NCBI GenBank assembly: GCA_002162675.1
Contig: MAAE01000042.1
Span: forward strand, 29,767 to 93,766
Source of the DNA: Colwellia sp. 39_35_sub15_T18
GTDB taxonomy: Bacteria; Pseudomonadota; Gammaproteobacteria; Enterobacterales; Alteromonadaceae
DNA length: 64,000 bases
Direction of reading: 5' to 3'
Part shown: positions 59,843 through 64,000 of the stretch, one piece after another
Layout: the number at the start of each line of letters is the position of its first letter
Numbering within the stretch: the stretch's first letter is position 1
The notes under the pieces: model-generated
Seen by the model: the letters and a program-made list of their open reading frames with translations, nothing else
Told to the model about the DNA's origin: nothing
Database searches by the model: none
Program-made: the position numbers and the translations under genes

Positions 59843-59930
59843 AAGAATGGCCTCAAATACCTGTTAATGGAAAAATATTAGCAGGATTTGAGGGAAATGG
59901 TAATATAACTTTGCTTTATTACCTTGATTT

Positions 59931-61049
59931 TTAGGCAAGTTTTGCTGTTAACAGCTGCCAGCTTTTACGTTGTTCATTCACCCTTGTTTTTAATTCCTGA
60001 TATTGTGTCATCAACTCAGACTTTTCTACATCAGCCATTACTTGCTCATGTTTTTCCAATAATAAGGCTTTACGTACTTGGTAATAGGCATTCAGTTTAT
60101 TAATGAGTAAATCATACTCTTGTTGTAGTTGTTGCAAGGCTTGTTCAGCATTAGGGAGGGTAGTTAATTTGTCTTTACTGCGCTTTAGTGTCATGGCAAG
60201 GCGCATTTTTTCAACTTTATCCTCTGGACTGGTACGTAACTTGGACGTTAATCCCAGCCATTGGCAACTTTTAATCAACCATTTTGTTGGGTCAAATTGC
60301 CACCAGCGAATGCCATTACGGTAATCGTTTTCAAAAATATGATGGTAATTATGATATCCCTCACCAAAGGTCAGGAATGCTAAAAAGCCATTATCTCGGG
60401 CGGTATTTTTATCAGTATAGGTTTGCTTCCCCCATACATGTGCCAATGAATTAATAAAAAAAGTAGTGTGGTGACTAAGGACTAAACGTAAAAATCCGAC
60501 CAGCAAAATACTATTGATCAGATCACCATGCCATAAGCCAAACGCGATAGGCACACCAAAGTTCATGGCAATAGTTAATAATAAGTAATATTTATGCTGC
60601 CACATAACGATTGAATCTTTTTGTAAATCTCTAACATTTTTGTAGTCATGATATCGGTTGGCTTGATATTCACGGCACATCCAACCGATATGAGAATACC
60701 AAAATCCCATCTTAGCTGAATAGGGATCAACATCGTTGTTATCGACATGTTTGTGGTGCACACGATGATCAGATGACCAATGTAAAATACTGTTTTGTAA
60801 TGCAAAGGCGCCACCTAGCGCAAAAATAAACCGTAAACTCCAATGGGCTTGATAAGTTTTATGAGACCACAGACGATGATAACCAGCAGTAATCGACATA
60901 CCGCAATAAATAAAGCACATTAATGCAAATAAAATTTCGCTACTGTCAAAACCGACAGTAATGGCACGATAAGGAACAGCAATAGCAGCCACTAAAAAGG
61001 TTACTGCAAATATTATGACATTGAGCCATATAATAGCGGGTTTTTTCAT
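59931..61049 (-). CDS. Acyl-CoA (delta-9 type) fatty acid desaturase
   Basis: 372-residue membrane di-iron desaturase with four or more helices. The three His boxes are HRLWSH, HRVHH and HNYHH (in EGYHNYHHIF). It likely introduces a double bond into saturated acyl chains, adjusting membrane fluidity in a cold-adapted organism. A coiled-coil tail (about residues 295-370) is an extension beyond the enzyme core. It is divergent from fabR; a FabR-like palindrome lies 40 bases upstream of its start. Confidence 0.9.
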   Translation of the reverse strand: MKKPAIIWLNVIIFAVTFLVAAIAVPYRAITVGFDSSEILFALMCFIYCGMSITAGYHRLWSHKTYQAHWSLRFIFALGGAFALQNSILHWSSDHRVHHKHVDNNDVDPYSAKMGFWYSHIGWMCREYQANRYHDYKNVRDLQKDSIVMWQHKYYLLLTIAMNFGVPIAFGLWHGDLINSILLVGFLRLVLSHHTTFFINSLAHVWGKQTYTDKNTARDNGFLAFLTFGEGYHNYHHIFENDYRNGIRWWQFDPTKWLIKSCQWLGLTSKLRTSPEDKVEKMRLAMTLKRSKDKLTTLPNAEQALQQLQQEYDLLINKLNAYYQVRKALLLEKHEQVMADVEKSELMTQYQELKTRVNEQRKSWQLLTAKLA

Positions 61050-61088
61050 TTCAGCTCTCTGAGTTTAATCAATAAATAAATCAATTTT

Positions 61089-61106
61089 AGCTTACACGTG
61101 TACACT
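61089..61106. promoter_or_regulatory. FabR/DesT-type operator palindrome
   Basis: Imperfect dyad AGCTTACAC/GTGTACACT with a perfect TACACGTGTA core, 40-57 bases upstream of the desaturase start and between it and fabR. It resembles FabR/DesT operators of gammaproteobacteria, which carry an ACACGTGT-type core. Confidence 0.6.
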
Positions 61107-61247
61107 ACTGCTATAGTTTAGCTAGATAGTCTTACCAGTCAAGCGTATTTAGCAAATATCTACTCTATTAGGCAAACTGACATTGAGCATAGATTACAGT
61201 ATGATATGCAAGGTAGTGTTTAGTATTTTTATAAGAGAGTCATATTC

Positions 61248-61880
61248 ATGAGCGGTGTTCGAGCACAGCAAAAAGAAAAAACCCGTCGACTTTTAGTTGA
61301 TGCCGCGTTAAATCAATTAAGTGCAGAGCGCAGTTTTTCAAGTTTGAGCCTTCGAGAAGTTGCGAAAGAAGCGGGGCTTGCCCCAACCTCTTTTTATCGA
61401 CACTTTACTGATATGGATGAACTTGGCTTAACTTTAGTTGATGAAGCAGGTTTAACCTTAAGACAATTAATGCGCCAAGCCCGTCAGCGTATTGCTAAAG
61501 GAGGCTCAGTTATACAAATATCGGTTGAAACCTTTATGGAGCTTATTGAGAGTAATGGTAATGTTTTTCGTTTATTGCTTCGTGAACGCTCAGGTACCTC
61601 GGCGGCGTTTAGAGCGGCGGTAATACGAGAAATTCGTTATTTCACTATGGAGCTTTGTGACTATTTACAACAAGCCAAGGATTTAGATGCAGAGGTTGCC
61701 TACATGCAAGCTAATGCGGCTGTCACTATCGTCTTTAGTGCTGGCTCAGACGCTTTAGATATTGATGATAAATATGAACGAGAGCAGTTATCAAAACAAA
61801 CCATTCAACAATTGCGCTTTATTGCTCGTGGTGCTGCTGAGTTAAGTGATAGACGTAAAGCCATTCGAAGAAAGCGATAG
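61248..61880 (+). CDS. fabR: Fatty acid biosynthesis repressor FabR
   Basis: TetR-family repressor that senses the unsaturated/saturated acyl balance. 210 residues; N-terminal [23 protein letters not shown], and family segments [13 protein letters not shown]. Its position between sthA and trmA matches E. coli fabR. Likely targets are the divergent desaturase gene through the palindrome at 61089, and fabA/fabB elsewhere. Confidence 0.93.
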   Translation: MSGVRAQQKEKTRRLLVDAALNQLSAERSFSSLSLREVAKEAGLAPTSFYRHFTDMDELGLTLVDEAGLTLRQLMRQARQRIAKGGSVIQISVETFMELIESNGNVFRLLLRERSGTSAAFRAAVIREIRYFTMELCDYLQQAKDLDAEVAYMQANAAVTIVFSAGSDALDIDDKYEREQLSKQTIQQLRFIARGAAELSDRRKAIRRKR

Positions 61881-61938
61881 TAACATCTTCAAAGGGTCGA
61901 AATCTCCAGTTTCCTCTGTGTTCAACCCAAACGGTCAG

Positions 61939-63036
61939 CTATCGCTTACGCGTTAGCACTACGCCTGTTTCGATGTGATCTGTATACGGAAATTGATCAA
62001 ACAAGGCAAACTTTTCAACTACATGGCTTTTACTTAACTGTGTTAAATTTTCTTTTAAGGTATTAGGGTTGCAAGAAATATAAATAATTTTATTGAAGCG
62101 GCTAACTAACTCTACACTCTCTTTGTCTAATCCTGCCCGAGGTGGGTCTACTAAGACCGTATCATAGTTATAAGTGGATAAATCGAAGCCCTCTAAACGA
62201 CGAAACTGTCGTTCGCCATTCATCGCTTGGCTAAACTCTTCACTAGACATTCGAACAATATCGATATTGTTAATGTTATTCGCTTTTATATTAACTTGTG
62301 CCGATTTTACTGAGGTTTTTGAAATTTCAGTAGCTAAAACACGATCAAAGTTTTCAGCTAAAGCAATGCTAAAATTACCGTTACCACAATAAAGTTCAAT
62401 TAAATCACCCTTAGCATTAACCGTGGCTTGCTGTGCCCAAAGTAGCATTTGCTCATTAACGCCACCATTAGGCTGGGTAAAACTATTTTCGACTTGTTGA
62501 TAAACAAACTTTTTATCACCTACTTGCAATGACTCCATGACAAAATCTTTACTGATAATAATTTTTTGTTTTTTTGCGCGACCAATAATATCTATAGGGG
62601 CGATAGTGCTAAGTTGTTCTTTTAGTAATAACGCTGCATCTTCCCAACTTGGCTCTAATGGTTTGTGGTAGAGCAAACTAATTAATAGCTCACCACTTAA
62701 GGTTGAAAGAAAATCAACTTGAAAGAGTTTATAGCGAAGCGTCGGCTTATCTTTAATGGCAACCAATAACGCTTTCATTGCTCGGTTAATTAACTTGCTA
62801 GCAACGGGAAAGTCATCAACACGAAACTTTTCCTTAGTGGCACTGTTAAACATGATGTAATAGAGATCATCTCCTTGATGCCATACTCTGAATTCAGCTC
62901 TTAAACGATAATTTAACTTAGCCGATGGAAAAACCTCAGCTTCTGGCATGGCAAAACAAGAAAACAATTCTGTCATATCGTTTTGTTTTATCGATAATTG
63001 TTGGGCGTAGTTATCGGGGTGAATATGACTAAACAT
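61939..63036 (-). CDS. trmA: tRNA (uracil-5-)-methyltransferase
   Basis: Methylates U54 of tRNA (ribothymidine). 365 residues; SAM motif LIELYCGNGNFSIALA, catalytic Cys in YISCNPNTL, and DPPRAGLD. No N-terminal TRAM or Fe-S cluster, so it is TrmA rather than RlmD. It is convergent with fabR, in the conserved sthA-fabR-trmA neighbourhood; the yijD gene found there in E. coli is absent. Confidence 0.96.
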   Translation of the reverse strand: MFSHIHPDNYAQQLSIKQNDMTELFSCFAMPEAEVFPSAKLNYRLRAEFRVWHQGDDLYYIMFNSATKEKFRVDDFPVASKLINRAMKALLVAIKDKPTLRYKLFQVDFLSTLSGELLISLLYHKPLEPSWEDAALLLKEQLSTIAPIDIIGRAKKQKIIISKDFVMESLQVGDKKFVYQQVENSFTQPNGGVNEQMLLWAQQATVNAKGDLIELYCGNGNFSIALAENFDRVLATEISKTSVKSAQVNIKANNINNIDIVRMSSEEFSQAMNGERQFRRLEGFDLSTYNYDTVLVDPPRAGLDKESVELVSRFNKIIYISCNPNTLKENLTQLSKSHVVEKFALFDQFPYTDHIETGVVLTRKR

Positions 63037-63148
63037 TTATAAGCCTTGTTTGTAGTAGGGAGAGCCTAAAGAAATTAACAGCGCGAATTTTACTATCGCT
63101 TCGATTATTGTCTAGGCTTATTTAAAAAGAACAAGTAAATAAGCAAAA

Positions 63149-63186
63149 AAAAACCTACTAATACATCGCTATATTAGTAGGTTTTT
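63149..63186 (-). terminator. Rho-independent terminator of the RRM gene
   Basis: Stem CCTACTAATA / TATTAGTAGG with A/T-runs on both sides. On the minus strand it follows the RRM protein stop with a long T-run. Confidence 0.85.
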
Positions 63187-63205
63187 ATATTTTTAGAAAA
63201 GCGGC

Positions 63206-63673
63206 TTAATTATCTTCGTTGTCTGTTCTTTCAGGACGTTCTTTTGCTTCTCTAACTTTTAACGTCCGTTGTTGAAATTCAGTATCATTCAATGCCGATA
63301 TGGCTTTATCAATATCATTTGCGGCCATTTCAACGAAACCAAAGCCACGGCGCTTACCTGTGTGCTTATCTTTCATTAAACGTACTGATTGAACATCACC
63401 ATACAGAGTAAAGAGTTCTTTAACTGCTGTTTCATTAGCGCGGTAGGGTAAGTTGCCAACATATAACGTTTTTAAATCATCTGTACTGGCTGTTGTCGAT
63501 GTAGCTGTTGAAACTGAGCCGGTAGGACTTACTATAAGTGGAGCCAAAAAAGCACTGATGAAAACACATGCAGCAGCAATTACAGGAGCTGCTGAAATAG
63601 CACTAGTTATAAAATAAGTAATAATAGCAAAAACAATTGCTATTATTACCGTCGATAGTTGCGGAGACTTCAT
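63206..63673 (-). CDS. Membrane-anchored RRM RNA-binding protein
   Basis: 155 residues. Two hydrophobic helices (about 8-28 and 30-48) precede a Ser/Thr-rich linker and one RNA recognition motif domain (about 68-146), with RNP2 LYVGNLPY and RNP1 KRRGFGFVEM. The tail is acidic and charged. Bacterial RRM proteins are usually soluble; an N-terminal membrane anchor is less common. Function unknown; it may tether RNA near the inner membrane. Its own terminator follows. Confidence 0.88.
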   Translation of the reverse strand: MKSPQLSTVIIAIVFAIITYFITSAISAAPVIAAACVFISAFLAPLIVSPTGSVSTATSTTASTDDLKTLYVGNLPYRANETAVKELFTLYGDVQSVRLMKDKHTGKRRGFGFVEMAANDIDKAISALNDTEFQQRTLKVREAKERPERTDNEDN

Positions 63674-64000
63674 AATGAATACCTAATTATTATTTTAATG
63701 AGAATTTAGTCTTACTTAACTGATATCACCATTGTATAAAACAAAAATTCAAATCAAAAAGTATAAGTAAAACAATTCTATGTTACCCAGCTTTTAGTAT
63801 TGTGCAACTATAAGTGTAAAAAATATGCAATTTAGCGGGTTCTATTACTTATTCGCATCATTTTTAAACGTATTGAGGGTTATCTAAGCGTTCAAATAAA
63901 AGATTGAAAATAAGGGTTGACCCACCCAAAGAAATCTATACAATGCGCTCCAGTTCCAAGGGGTTCAGCCAAAAAGCTTAACCAACTGGACGTTTTGATA
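63674..64000. other. Intergenic region at the right edge
   Basis: No protein gene is visible. It carries a stable-RNA-type promoter near 63917-63944 and the start of a leader with a possible long hairpin, which suggests that an RNA gene or operon continues beyond the window. Confidence 0.5.
63917..63944 (+). promoter_or_regulatory. Strong stable-RNA-type promoter
   Basis: TTGACC (63917-63922), a 16-base spacer and TACAAT (63939-63944), followed by a G+C-rich discriminator GCGCTCC, the hallmark of growth-rate/ppGpp-controlled rRNA and tRNA promoters. The transcript would start near 63951 and run off the window edge. Confidence 0.6.

Noticed and set aside
61898..61915. CCTCTGTGTTC fragment near the fabR-trmA junction
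   Set aside because: Resembles a piece of the dispersed repeat but is too short to call a copy.

Overview
The window looks like chromosomal DNA from a marine gammaproteobacterium of the order Alteromonadales, most like Colwellia. This rests on low G+C (about 40% by eye), protein sequences close to Shewanella/Colwellia families, and gene order. It is a chain of conserved gammaproteobacterial gene blocks with accessory modules inserted at their joints. I see no insertion sequence, prophage, CRISPR array or complete tRNA/rRNA gene.

Region by region: 1-1680 holds the 5' part of an AMP-dependent ligase gene divergent from lexA, with a perfect SOS box and a REP-like repeat pair between them. 2263-11051 is a full aa3-type cytochrome c oxidase assembly cluster (coxB-coxA-ctaG-coxC, DUF2909, SURF1, an SCO-like protein, ctaA, ctaB, sco), with an FNR-type site upstream. 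11133-18042 has a polysaccharide deacetylase, small membrane proteins, nfuA with an IscR type-1-like operator, an M14 peptidase, comF and bioH. 18147-19447 is a SprA-type metalloprotease gene with a small partner. 19578-25293 is pyrE/rph and yicC, split by a thioredoxin / Tat subunit / GMC oxidoreductase module. 25399-35928 is accessory and envelope stress: a truncated HTH gene, a chemoreceptor, an ion channel, a DUF748 protein, a CpxRA-like pair with a CpxP-like protein, and a BlaI/BlaR1-TonB pair.

36088-55037 is the classic psd-rsgA-orn-queG-tsaE-amiB-mutL-miaA-hfq-hflX-hflK-hflC-yjeT-purA neighbourhood. A DUF4442 gene and a very degenerate hybrid sensor kinase are inserted between orn and queG, and nnr is absent. 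55255-63673 carries hpf, malic enzyme, a phosphohistidine phosphatase, sthA, a fatty acid desaturase, fabR, trmA and a membrane-anchored RRM protein. A strong stable-RNA-type promoter sits at the right edge.

The least expected observations are: degenerate tandem copies of the sthA 3' end just downstream of sthA; a yjeT-like gene with no AUG/GUG/UUG start; a multidomain sensor kinase whose catalytic and phospho-acceptor motifs all seem lost; a dispersed intergenic repeat family in three copies; and several recognisable operators (SOS, FNR, IscR, CpxR, FabR, putative BlaI) that tie the modules to their regulators.
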